NCBI RefSeq assembly: GCF_900109545.1
Contig: NZ_FOAP01000011.1
Coordinates: forward strand, 62,001 to 126,000
Source of the DNA: Stigmatella aurantiaca
GTDB lineage: Bacteria; Myxococcota; Myxococcia; Myxococcales; Myxococcaceae
DNA: 64,000 nucleotides
Direction: 5' to 3'
A program made the position numbers and the translations under genes. A model generated the notes under the pieces. It ran no database searches. It was not told where the DNA came from and saw only the letters and a list, made by a program, of their open reading frames with translations. Below, one piece after another: positions 19,401-31,400 of this stretch (position 1 is its first letter; each line of letters starts with the position of its first letter).

Positions 19401-22400
19401 CGCGAGATCGCTCTCGCCGCTGCGCAGGCTCTGACACGCCAGGTGCAGCGCCACGAGCGACGAGGAGCATGCCGTGTCCACCGAGAGGCAGGGGCCCTGC
19501 AGCCCAAGCAGGTAGGAGATGCGGCCCGCCGCGAACGCGTGCCCGTTGCCGGTGCTTGAGTAGATGTCGAGCTGGTTCGCCGGTAGCGCGAGCGTCCGCA
19601 GGTTGTAGTCCTGGCTCATGATGCCGACGAAGACGCCGGTCTTGCTGCCCACGAGCCGGTCTGGGACCTGGTGCCCATGCTCAAGCGCTTCCCAGGCGAC
19701 TTCGAGCAGCAGGCGGTGCTGGGGGTCGAGCCCCGCCGCTTCACGCGGTGAGACGCCAAAGAATCCCGCATCGAAGCCGTCCACCGCATCCAACAGCGCC
19801 GCCCACCGCGCACCCGCGTGCACGGGCGGCCGTCCTCCAGGCCACCTCGAGGCGGGAATCTCCTTCACCGCATCCACGCCGCTCTCGAGAAGCTGCCAGT
19901 AGGACTCCGGGTCCTTCGCGCCACCCGGGAAGCGGCACCCGAGCCCCACGATTGCGATGGACTCCGGGGCCGTGGGGGTGGCGGGTGCCGGCTTCGCGAC
20001 GGGGGTGCCCGGCACTGCTTTGGGCTCCTCCGCGAGCGACTCGGCCACGCGGCCGAGCAGGTGCTCCACCAGCCCTGCGAGGTGAGGAACCGAGAATGCC
20101 ACCGTCGCCGGAAGCTTGAACCCGAGGCCCACCTCGAGCCGGTTGCGCAACTCGAGCGCCATCAACGAGTCCAGCCCCAGGCTGCGCAAGGGCGCGCTGC
20201 GCTCGATGGCACGGACATCGTCGTGCCGCAGCACCTGGCCCAGCTGCTCGCGCACGAACTGCTCCACGAGCGCGGGGCGCTGGCCCGCCTGGGCGCGGCG
20301 CAGTGACGGCAGGAGCACCGCAGCCCCTTGCGGGGAGGTTGCCCATGCGGCCTGCGCAGTGCCCTGAAAGAGATCACCCAGACGCCGACTTGCCGCCACC
20401 TGCGGATAGAACTCGCGCCACTGCCGCCCGTCGATGTCCATCAGGACGAGCTGTCCATGGACGGACCCGAGGACGCCGTCGAGCAGGGCCGTCCCCTCCT
20501 CCGGGCCAAAGCTGCGCAGTCCGCGCGCAGCCAGCCGCCGTCCACGCTGTTCCTCGGCCGCAGCCAGCCCGACGCCCGAGAACGGGCCCCAGTTGATGCT
20601 CACGGCCGGCAATCCCTGGGCGCGCCGCCCAAGGCACACCGCATCCACGTAGGCGTTGGCCGCGGCGTAGTTGCCCTGGCCAGGCGAGCCCAGGACCGAC
20701 GCCACGGACGAATAGGCGACGAAGAAGTCGAGCGCGTGCCGCCGCGTCAACTGGTCCAGGAGTCTCACCCCCTGCACCTTCGGGCGCGCCACGCGCTCGA
20801 AGCGCGCGGCGTCCTGGGCCTCAAGGAGCGCGTCGTCGATGACGCCTGCGGCATGCACCACACCGCGCAACCGCTCGCCGAGCCGCTCCAAGAGCCGCGC
20901 GAGTTCCACCTCGTCCGCGACGTCCACGCACGCCACTTCGACCTGGGCCCCGAGCGCACTGACGGCCTGCTTCTGCTCGGGCGTCCGCGCGCCCTCGCGG
21001 CCAAGCAACACCAGGTTGCGCGCTCCCCGGGCCACGAGCCACCGCGCCGCCTCAAGCCCCAGGCCGCCGAGGCCGCCGGTCACCAGATAGACGCCTGCGG
21101 GGTCGATGTGCCACGTGCGCGGTGTGCCGCTGCGGCGGACCCGCCGGAGCCGTCCCACGAAACGCACGCCCTCCCGCAGGGCCACCTCCTCGTCGGGGCC
21201 TGCAGCCAGCACCTCTCTGGCGACGTGCGCGCCATCCCCTGGCCGGCCTTCCACGTCCATCCGCGTGCAGTGCAGCTCGGAATGCTCGTAGGCCACCGTG
21301 CGCGCAAGCCCCCACGCCACGGCTCCGTCGGGACGGACCGCGTCGGTCGGCCGCACCTGCTGCGTGCCTTGCGTGACCACCCACAGGCGAGGCACGTCCC
21401 TGAGTTCAGCGCCGCAGAGCGCCTGCATCCAAGCGAGCGCCGTCGCGTACGCAGCGGCGTAACTCCCCTCCGCGCCGCTGAGCACAACGATAGCCCCACT
21501 CAGTCCTTCTGCTTCGCGGCGCAGACGCTCGGCGCTTGCTGCGGCGTCCAGCCGCTCCACATGCGCGCCAGCAGCTTCGATGGCGCGCTGGATGTCGTCC
21601 GTGAGTTCCGCGCCGTCACCGTGCAGCCAGTAACGGCCGCCACGCGTCCGCGCTACCGGCAGAGCAGCCTGCTCCCAGCCTACCTCCCACGCCCACTGTT
21701 GCCACGCACGCACGTCGTTGCGCAGGGCTGCCGGGTCCGCGCGCTTGAGCTGCAAACCCTCGACTTCCAGCACTAACTCACCGGCCTCGTCGAAGACGCG
21801 AAGGCTGCCCACACACGCCTCCTCGGAGACGCTGCGCAGCGCCGCGTGGCAGAAGCGGGGGCCTCCGCCGCGGCCGAAGAAACGCAGCCGCTCGAGCGCG
21901 AAGGGAATGAACGCCTGACCCGCCGGGAGCGAGGGTGCCGCGGCGACCAGCGTCTGAAGGCATCCGTCCAGCTCAAGAGGGTGCAGCAGGCTCCCGCGAT
22001 CGGAGGGAACCGCGAGTTCAATCCTTCCAAGCGCTTCCCCCGGGGCGCGCCACAGTTGCCGCACCGACTGGAGCGAGGGCCCGAGCGCGATGCCGCGGCT
22101 CCTCAGCTCTTCGTACCACGGCTCGGTCTGCGCCTCCTCCGTGCACCGTGCCCGGACAGCCTCAAGCGGCTCGGAAGCTCCGAGCTGCGCTCCGGCGCTG
22201 ACTCCACCCCTCGCGTGCGTATGGAAGGTGTCCGAGGCCGTACTCGCGGTGGAGAATGTGTGGGTGGAGCCCTGTGCGGCAGGCGTCAGCAGCACATGCA
22301 GGCGCGCCGTGTCACCCTCGGCCAGGAGCAACGGATGCGGCAGCTCGGTCTGCTCCAGCGTCAGCGCGGTGGTTCCGAACGCCTCGGCCGCAGCGCTCAT

Positions 22401-25400
22401 GACGGCGGCCAGATGGTACGCGCCCGGAACAATGAGCTGGCCATGAACGCGGTGCTCACCAAGATATTGCTGCCGCGCTGTGCCCACGCTCGACACGAAA
22501 AGGACTTCACGCCCGGGGCTGCTCACGCGGCTGCCGTGTAACGCGCTGCCCGATTCGACGGCGGCGTCTTCCACGCGATCCGCGGCGCGCGGTGCGCTCC
22601 ACCAGAAACGCTTGCGGTCCCAGGGATAGCCGGGGAGCGGGGCGGGCTTCGCACCCTCACGGAACAGCGCCTCGAGCCGGACCGGCTGCCCCAGCGCATA
22701 CGCAGCGCCCAGCGTCGCGAGCATCGAGACCGACTCGTCGTCGTCGCGCCTGAGTGTGGGCAGGTCCGCCGCCTCCACCCCGAGCGAGCTGAGTCCCTCC
22801 CGGATGGCCGGCAACAGCACTGGGTGCGGGCTGACCTCGAGGAACGACGCGCAGCCCTCGCGCGCGAGAGCCTGCACCGCCCCCCAGAAGCACACGGGCT
22901 CGCGCAGGTTGTTCACCCAGTACGCCGCCGTCAGCTCCTCCCCCGCCACGCGCTGCCCAGTGACGGACGAGATCATCGTCACCTGTGCGCGCCGCGGCGT
23001 GACGCCCGCGAGCTCAGCCAGGAGCGGCGCCTTGAGCGCATCCATCTGCGGGCTGTGGGAGCCGTACGTCACCTTCACCTTGCGGCAGAAGACGCCGTCT
23101 CGCTCCAGGCCCACGAGCACCTCCTCGAGCGCCTTCAGGTCACCCGAGAGCACGCTGGTACGTGGCCCGTTGTCCGCGGCCACCGCGAGGCGGTCTTCGT
23201 AGCCGCGCAGCCGCGCTTCGGCCTCCTCGCGGCCGAGCTCGACCAGCGCCATCCCGCCTTGTCCCTGCACGGTGGCCACCGCGGCGCTGCGCACGCAGAT
23301 GATGCGCGCTGCGTCTTCGAGCGAGATCGCCCCTGCCACGTGCGCCGCCGCGACCTCGCCCATCGAGTGTCCGAGGACAACGTCCGGCTCCACGCCCCAC
23401 GCCCGCCACTGTGCGGCGAGCGCCACCTGCATGGCGAAAAGGAGCGGCTGCACCACCTCGACCCGCTCGAGCTGTGCCGCCAGGTCCGGCGCGCGCAGCA
23501 ATTCCACTGCGTCCCAGCCCGTGAGCGGCTGGATCGCTCGCGCGGTGGCCTCCAGGGCGGAGCGGAACGCGGGCTCGCGCTCCAGGAGCTGACGCCCCAT
23601 CCCAGCCCACTGGCTGCCCTGGCCCGGGAAGACCCAGACTCTCAGGCCCTGGAGCCGCTCGCCAGGACTGCGCGCGCAGAACGCCGGCGACTCGCCCGCG
23701 GCCAGGGCCTCAAGGCGCTGCTTCAACTCCTCCGGCGTCCTGCCAGCCACGGCCAGCCGGTGCGCGTGATGCGTGCGCCTCGTTGCGGCTGTGAAGCACA
23801 CGTCCTCGGCCGGGGCGGCCTCAAGGTGGCGCGCGTAGCGAGCCGCCAGCTCGGTCAATGCCGCCGGACTGCGGCCGGACAGCGCCAACAGGTATGCAGC
23901 GGGGCTGACGGTCTGCGGGGGCTCGGCCGCCGAGCGCGGCGCCTCCTCAAGGATCAGGTGCGCATTGGTCCCGCTGAGGCCAAACGACGAGACACCGGCG
24001 ATGCGGCGCCGCTCCCCTGCTGGCCAGCGGAACTCTTCCGTCGGGATGACGAACGGCGTCCCATCCAACGACATGCGCGGGTTGAGCGCCTGGAAGTGCA
24101 GGTGCCTCGGGAGTACGCCGTGCTTGAGCGCGAGCACCGCCTTGATGATCCCTGCCACGCCGGCCGCAGACTCGAGATGCCCGATGTTCGTCTTCACAGA
24201 GCCGAGCACGCACGGCTGCCCGCCGGCGCGCGGCTGCCCGAGGACGTCCTTGAGCGCCTCGAACTCGATGGGGTCGCCGAGCGACGTGCCCGTGCCGTGC
24301 GCTTCCACGTAGCCGACCTCGGATGGCGCAACGCGCGCGCTCCTCAGCGCTTCCTGGAGCAGTGCCCGCTGGGAGAGGACGTTGGGCACGGTGAGTCCGG
24401 TGGAGCGGCCGTCCTGATTTACCGCGGACCCGCGGATGACGGCCCAGATGGGGTCACCGTCCGCGAGCGCGTCCTCGAGCCGCTTGAGCACGAGGACGCC
24501 ACACCCCTCGCCCCGCACGAAGCCGTTCGCACGCGCGTCGAACGTGCGGCAGCGCCCGTCCGGTGACAGCGCCTGCGTCCTCGCCACCATATCCATCGAG
24601 TGTGGCGAGAGGATGAGGTTGACGCCGCCCGCAATCGCCAGCGCACTCTCCCCGGATTTGAGGCTCTGACACGCGAGGTGCACTGCCACCGCAGAGGAAG
24701 AGCACGCGGTGTCAACCGAAAGCGAAGGGCCCTGCAGCCCGAGCGCGTACGACAGCCGCCCCGCTGCGAAGCTGTGGCCGTTGCCGGTGGTCGAGTAGAC
24801 GTCGCGCTCCTGCGGCGCCAGCGCGAGCCCCTCAAGGTTGTAGTCGTCGTTCATCAGCCCGACGAACACTCCTGTCTTGGAGCCCACGAGCCGTTCAGGG
24901 AGTTGGTGCGCATCCTCGAGCGCTTCCCATGCCACCTCGAGCAGCAACCGCTGCTGCGGGTCCATCGCCGCCGCCTCGCGCGAGGAGATGCCGAAGAACG
25001 CGGCGTCGAAGCCCTCGACGTCATCGAGCAGGGCCGCGTACTGCCCCCCAGGCGCGAGCGGAATCCGCCCACGGGGCCAGCGGGACGGTGGCAGCGGCTT
25101 CACCGCATCCACCCCTTGTGACAGCGCGCGCCAGTACGCCTCGGGGTCAACTCCACCGCCCGGGAAGCGGCAGCCCATGCCAATGATGGCGATGCCATCC
25201 GCGCCCAGTTGCCCGGCAGGGGTCCCAGAGGCCGGAAGTGCCGCGGTGCTGCCGGCGGCAGCATCCACGCTCGCCGTGCGCTCCACCTCGATGCGCGTCG
25301 AGAGATATCCGGCGAGTGCGCCAAGGTTCGGGTACGTCCAGACGAGCGTCGCCGGGAGCCGCTGCCCGAGCGCGGCCTCAAGCCGGTTGCGAAGCTCTAG

Positions 25401-28400
25401 CCCGACCAGCGAGTCCAATCCGAGCGTCTTGAAAGGAGCATCGCTCTCGATGGAGCGACTTTCGATTCGCAGCACCTGCGCCAGCAGCTCACGCAGCCAC
25501 TCCTCGAGCAGCGCGGGACGCTTGGAGGGCTCGGCCGCTGCGAGCCGCTGTTGCAGCACTGCGCGCGCCGGTTTCGCGGAGGGCCGCGCCCTGCGCTGCG
25601 CCAGAAGCCCCTGCAGCCACGGCGAGCCCGCGGCCTGCGGGTAGAACTCCATCCACTGGCGCTCGTCGAGATCCGCCACGATGGCCTGCGCACCGCGCAC
25701 CCCGAGCGCGCGTCCGAGCAGCGACATGCCCTCGCCCGCGGAGTAGCTGCGCAGCCCTCGCGAGGCGAGACGCGCACCGCGGTTCTCCTGGGCCGCCGCG
25801 AGCCCCACGCCGGCGAACGGCCCCCAGTTGATGCTCAGCGCCGGGAGTCCCAGCGTCCGGCGGTGCCGCGCGAGCGCGTCCAGGGACGCATTCGCCGCAG
25901 CGTAGTTCGCCTGGCCCGGCGAGCCGAGGACGGACGTCACCGAAGAATAGAGGACGAAGAAGTCCAGCGCGAGGCCATGGGTGAAGCGATGAAGGTGGTA
26001 CGCACCGAGCACCTTCGCGGCGGCCACGCGGCGGTACATCTCGGCGTCCTGGTCCACGAGGAGCGCGTCCTCGAGCATGCCTGCCGCGTGAATGACGCCC
26101 TTGAGCGGAGGCAGCTGCTGCGCGATGTCCGCGAGCAGCCGCTCCACTTGGGAGGCGTCGGAGACGTCGCAGGACAGCAGATGGACGATGGCGCCTTCTT
26201 GCTCGAGGACGCGGAGGGCCTCAAGCTGCTGCGCCGTGGGCACTCTGTTCCGCCCCACGAGCGCCAGCTGGCGCGCCCCGTTCTCGACGAGCCACCGCGC
26301 GGCAAGGAGCCCGAGACCACCGAGGCCGCCGGTAACAAGGTACGTGCCATCACCAACGAGCGCCGGAGGCGGCAGCACACGGCGCGAGGTCCGCACGAGC
26401 CGGCCCACGTAGCGGCCCGTAGCGCGCAGAGCGAGCTCCTCTTCCCCATCGCCGGAGAGGAGTTCTGCGGCCAGGGCGTCCGCCTCTCTCTCGAGCGGCG
26501 AGGCGGGAAGATCGACTCGCGCGCACCTCAACTCCGGGTGCTCGTAGGCCACCGTGCGGCCGAGCCCCCAAAGCACCGCGAGTTCCGGCAGGACGACCTC
26601 GTCCCCCGGGGCCTGCTGTGTTGCCCGCGTCACCAGGTAAAGCCGAGGTGGGTCCCTGCGCGCAGCGCGGGCCATCGCCCGAATCCAGGCAACGGCCGAG
26701 CCGAATGCCTGCGCATCGGAGGAGTGGCCTGCCATCACCACCACACCGCGCAGCGTCCCCTCAAGTGCCGCTGAGCCGTCGCCGCCCGACAGCGGGAGCC
26801 GCAGCACCTCGGCACCGTGCGAGCGAAGTGCCTGCGCCAGCGCGTCGGCAGGGCCCGCATCGTCGGCACAGAGCACCCAGCGCCCCGGCTCGCGTGCCGC
26901 CGCTTGCGCCCGGTCCTGGCGCAGCCACGCGGCCTCCAGCGCCATCTCCGTCTCGGAGGCCTCCTGCGCCGCCCCGAACCGTTCCCGCACGGCCTGCTTG
27001 AGCTGGAGCCCTTCCACCTCGGCGACGACCCTTCCCGCTTCGTCGAAGACGCACAGGTCTCCGAGGCAGGCCTCTCCCGAACTCGTACGCACGACCGCGT
27101 GGCAAAAGGCTGGCCGGCCTGCGCCAGTGCTCACGGTCAGCCGCTCAAGTGCGAAGGGGACGAACGCCTTCCCTGCCTCCAGCCCGGGCGCTGCCGCAAT
27201 CAACGTCTGGATGCACGCGTCCAGCTCGACCGGGTGCAGCGGAGCCACGCGAATGCCCAGCTCCACATCGGGTGAGAGCCTCGCGAGCGCTTGGGCCTCT
27301 GCGAGCCACAGCTGGCCGACTCCCTGGAACCGCGGGTGCAGTTCGATCCCTCGTTCCGCGAGGTCTGCATAGAACCGCTCGGGGTCCGCCGCGCGACGGC
27401 AACGGGCCTGCACGGCAGCCAGGGACTCGCCGTGCCCAAGCGCCCTGCCCTGCGTCAGACGCCCTCGCGCGTGCCGCCTCCAGGGCTCCTCCGGGTCCAC
27501 GCCCGCTGTGGACGCCGAGGCCTCGTGCACCGTACCCGCCTCGTCCGGCGTGAGCAGCAGGTGGAGGCGTTCCGAGCGCCCGCCCGCGAGGGGCAGAGCC
27601 CGTGGAATCTCCACCTGCTCGAGCGTCACCTCTGCCCCAGCGAGAAACTCCGTGGCCGCCGACACCAGCGCAGCGACGTAGAACGCCCCGGGCACCACGA
27701 CGTCACCGAACACGCGGTGGTCCGCGAGGTAAGGCTGATGTTCGACGCCCACCGGGCACACGAAGTGCGCATCGCGCCCGGGGCTTTGCACACGCCGGCC
27801 GTGCAGCGCGTGCGCCGGCCCCGCCCCTTCCGTCGCGGGCTCAAGCCAATACCGGGCCTTGTCCCATGGGTAGGTGGGAAGCGGAATGGCACGGGAATCT
27901 GGTGGAGAGAGCCGCTCGAACGCGACGCTCACTCCGCGGGCGTATAGCGCCGCCACCCCCGCGAGCAGCTCACCCCGCTCGTCCTGACCGCGCCGCAGCG
28001 AGGCGAGCACCCGCGCCGGGGAGCCGAGATGGTGCACGCTCTGCTCAAGGGCCGGGACGAGGACCGGATGCGGGCTGAGCTCGACGAGCGCGTCGAAGCC
28101 CTCCTCCACCAGCGCACGCACCGCCGGATAGAACTGGACCGGCATGCGGATGTTGTCGAACCAGTAGGTGCCGGACATCTCGTGCCCGTCCGTCCATGCA
28201 CCAGTGACCGTCGAGCGGATGGGCACGGTCCCCGCCTGCGCGCGGACGGAATTCAGCTCGCCGAGCATGTCCTCCCGGAGCGCATCCATCTGGGGGCTGT
28301 GAGACGCGTAGTCCACCTTCACGCGGCGGCAGAACACGCCCTGCGCCTCGAGCGTTCCGAGCAGCGCATCGACAGCGTTCGCCTCGCCCGAGATGAGTGT

Positions 28401-31400
28401 CGTCGAGGGCCCGTTGACTGCCGCGACCGAGACCTTGTCCACGAGGGGGGCCAGGTGTGGGCCCAGCGCGTCCGCGCTCAGCTCCACCAGCGCCATCGCG
28501 CCGTGGCCGCTGGTGCGCTTCGCCAGCCGGCTGCGCACACAGATGATGCGGACCGCGTCCTCCAGCGACAGCACACCGGCGACGTGTGCCGCGCCCACCT
28601 CCCCCATGCTATGGCCTACCACCGCAGCCGGCTCCACGCCCCACGCGCGCCACTGGGCTGCCAGCGCCACCTGCACGGAGAAGAGCGCCGGCTGAATCAC
28701 CTCCACGTCGCCGGTGAGCCGGGACGCCTGCTCGGGCGCACGCAGCTCCTCGAGCAGGGACCAACCTGCGACCTTCAGAATGGCCGCGTCGCACTGATGA
28801 AGCACGTCACGGAAGACGGCCTCTTCCTGCATCAGCCGGACGGCCATCCCGGCCCACTGCGAGCCCTGTCCCGGGAAGACAAAGGCGACGCGTGGCCGCC
28901 GCCCAAGAGGCGGCTTCGGGGAGTCCTCGCCAGCCGCAAGCCACGCCTCCAGCGCATCCGCCAGCTCACCCCGGGTGCGCCCCGTCACGGCCACCCGCAG
29001 CTCGTGGTGCGTGCGCTTCACCCCCGCGGTGAACGCGAGGTCCACGGGCGAGCTGCCCTCTGGCGAGCGGAGGAGTTCACGCAAGTGCTGCGTGAGCACG
29101 CGCAACGCGCCTGGGCTCTTCGCAGAGATCGGCAACACCACCGCAGGCCCCGCAGGCGCATCCACGTCCGGCCGTCGCGCCCGGAGCGCCTCGGGCAGCG
29201 GCTGCGCGTGCACACCCGGATACACGCCCTCCCAGTCGGGCGACACACCCCGCTCGTACAGCGCCCCGAGCGTGAACAAGAGGCCCCCGAGCGCGTCCTC
29301 GCCACGCCGGAACGATGCGAAGACAGGCGTGGATGCACCCCTCGGGCTGTTCTCGTGGACGAGCCGCTCGAGCGTCGCATGAGGGCTCACCTCCACGCAG
29401 AGCGCCCCGGGGCGCGCGAGCACCGTGCCGATGGCGGCGGAGAAGCACACCTGTTGCCGCAGATTCCTCGCCCAGTAGGCCGCGTCACACTCGGGCCCGG
29501 CGAGCACAGCGCCGGTGACGGTGGACACCATCTCCACGCGGCTCTGCTGCGGCCGAATTCCGGCGAGCCGCTCCTCGAACCGGGCGAGCAGCACGTCCAT
29601 CTGCGGGCTGTGCGACGCGAACGCGATGTTCACGCGGCCCCCGCGAATTCCGCGCGACGCGAGCACGGCGAGCAGCGTCGCGAGTGCCTCCTCTCCACCG
29701 GACAGCACGCTGGAGCGCGGGCCATTCTCCGCGCCGAGCACGAGATCCACGCCAAGCTCGCGCACGAGCGCCAAGGCGTCCTGGGCGCCCAGCGCGAGCC
29801 ACACCATCCCGCCCTTCCCCGCCAGCTCACGCGTGAGGACCCCGCGCTCGTGAATGACCCTCACCGCGTCTTCCAGCGACAGGATGCCCGCGACGTGGGC
29901 TGCGGCAACCTCACCCACGCTGTGCCCGACGACCGAATCCGCATGCACGCCAAAAGAGCGCCACAGCGAAGCGAGCGACACCTCGAGGGCAAACAGCACC
30001 GCCTGAACGACATCCACTTCCGCCAGGCGCGAGCGCGACGGCGGAGCCACCAGCTCGTCGAGCAGAGACCAGCCCGCGAGCGGCTGGAACAACCGGTCGC
30101 ACGCCTCCATCCTGGCGCGGAAGTGTGCAGAGGAGGCCAGGAGGTCGCGGCCCATGCCCACCCACTGCGCGCCGTGCCCCGGGAACAGGAAACACACGTG
30201 GGGGGCACCGCTCACCGGCGAGGTGCGGCTGTCCCGGAGACGCGCGGAGAGCAGCTCCGCCATCTCACCGGGACCTCGCGCGACGAACGCCGCACGCACC
30301 GGCCCCTCCGAGAGCGAGAGGCCCGCTGCCTTGACCACGCCTCGGAGCTCTTCCGTCTCGTGGAGCGCCGAAACAACATCCAGGAGTTCGAGCACACGGC
30401 GGCGCAACGTCTGGGCGTCCGGGGCACCGAGCGCCAGCAGCGTGGCGGGGCTCGAGGGGCCCGCCTCCAGAACGGCATGCGCGTTCGTCCCTCCGAAGCC
30501 GAACGAACTCACCCCCGCGACCGGCACCTCGCCCGTCACCGGCCAGGGCTCGCGCTCGGTCTGGACCTTCAGCTTGAGCCGCTCGAAGTCGATGTGCGGG
30601 CTGGGCGTCTCGAAGTGGAGGTTCTTCACCAGCGCGCGGCGTTGGAGCTGCAGCGCGACCTTGGCCAAGCCTGCCATGCCGGCAGCGGCCTCCAGATGCC
30701 CCAGGTTCGTCTTCACCGAGCCGATACGCAACGGATGCTCCGGCACCCGCCCCGCCCCGAGCACAGCACCGAGAGCGCCAGCCTCGATGGGGTCCCCCAG
30801 TGCAGTCCCCGGCCCGTGGGTCTCCACGAAGTGGACTTTCTCCGGGGGTACACCGGCGCGCGCGTACGCCTCGCGCAGCACGGCCTCCTGCGCCTGGGGG
30901 CTCGGCGCGGTCAGGCCGTTGGAGAAGCCATCGTTGTTGATGGCGGTGCCGCGCACCACGCAGTAGATGCGGTCGCCGTCGCGCAGGGCGCGGGAGAGCG
31001 GCTTGAGCACCACCACGCCCCCGCCCTCGCTGCGCACGTAGCCGTTGGCGCGCGCGTCGAACGCCTTGCAGCGCCCGTCCGGCGCCATCGCGCCGAACTT
31101 GGACATCGCCACCGTGCTGAGCGGGGACAGGATGAGGCTGATGCCGCCCGCGAGCGCCACGCTCGCCTCCCCGCTCCGCAGCCCCTGACACGCCAGGTGC
31201 AGCGCGACGAGCGACGAGGAGCACGCGGTGTTGACCACCAAGCTCGGTCCGCGAAGCCCGAGCACGTACGACAGGCGGCCCGCCAGAATGCTGGTGTCCT
31301 GGCCCGTGGCTGTATACGGGTCCACCTGCCGCTCGCTGGCCAGGCGAGCGTAGTCACTCCACATCGCTCCCAGGTAGACGCCGGTAGGGCTCTCGCGCAG

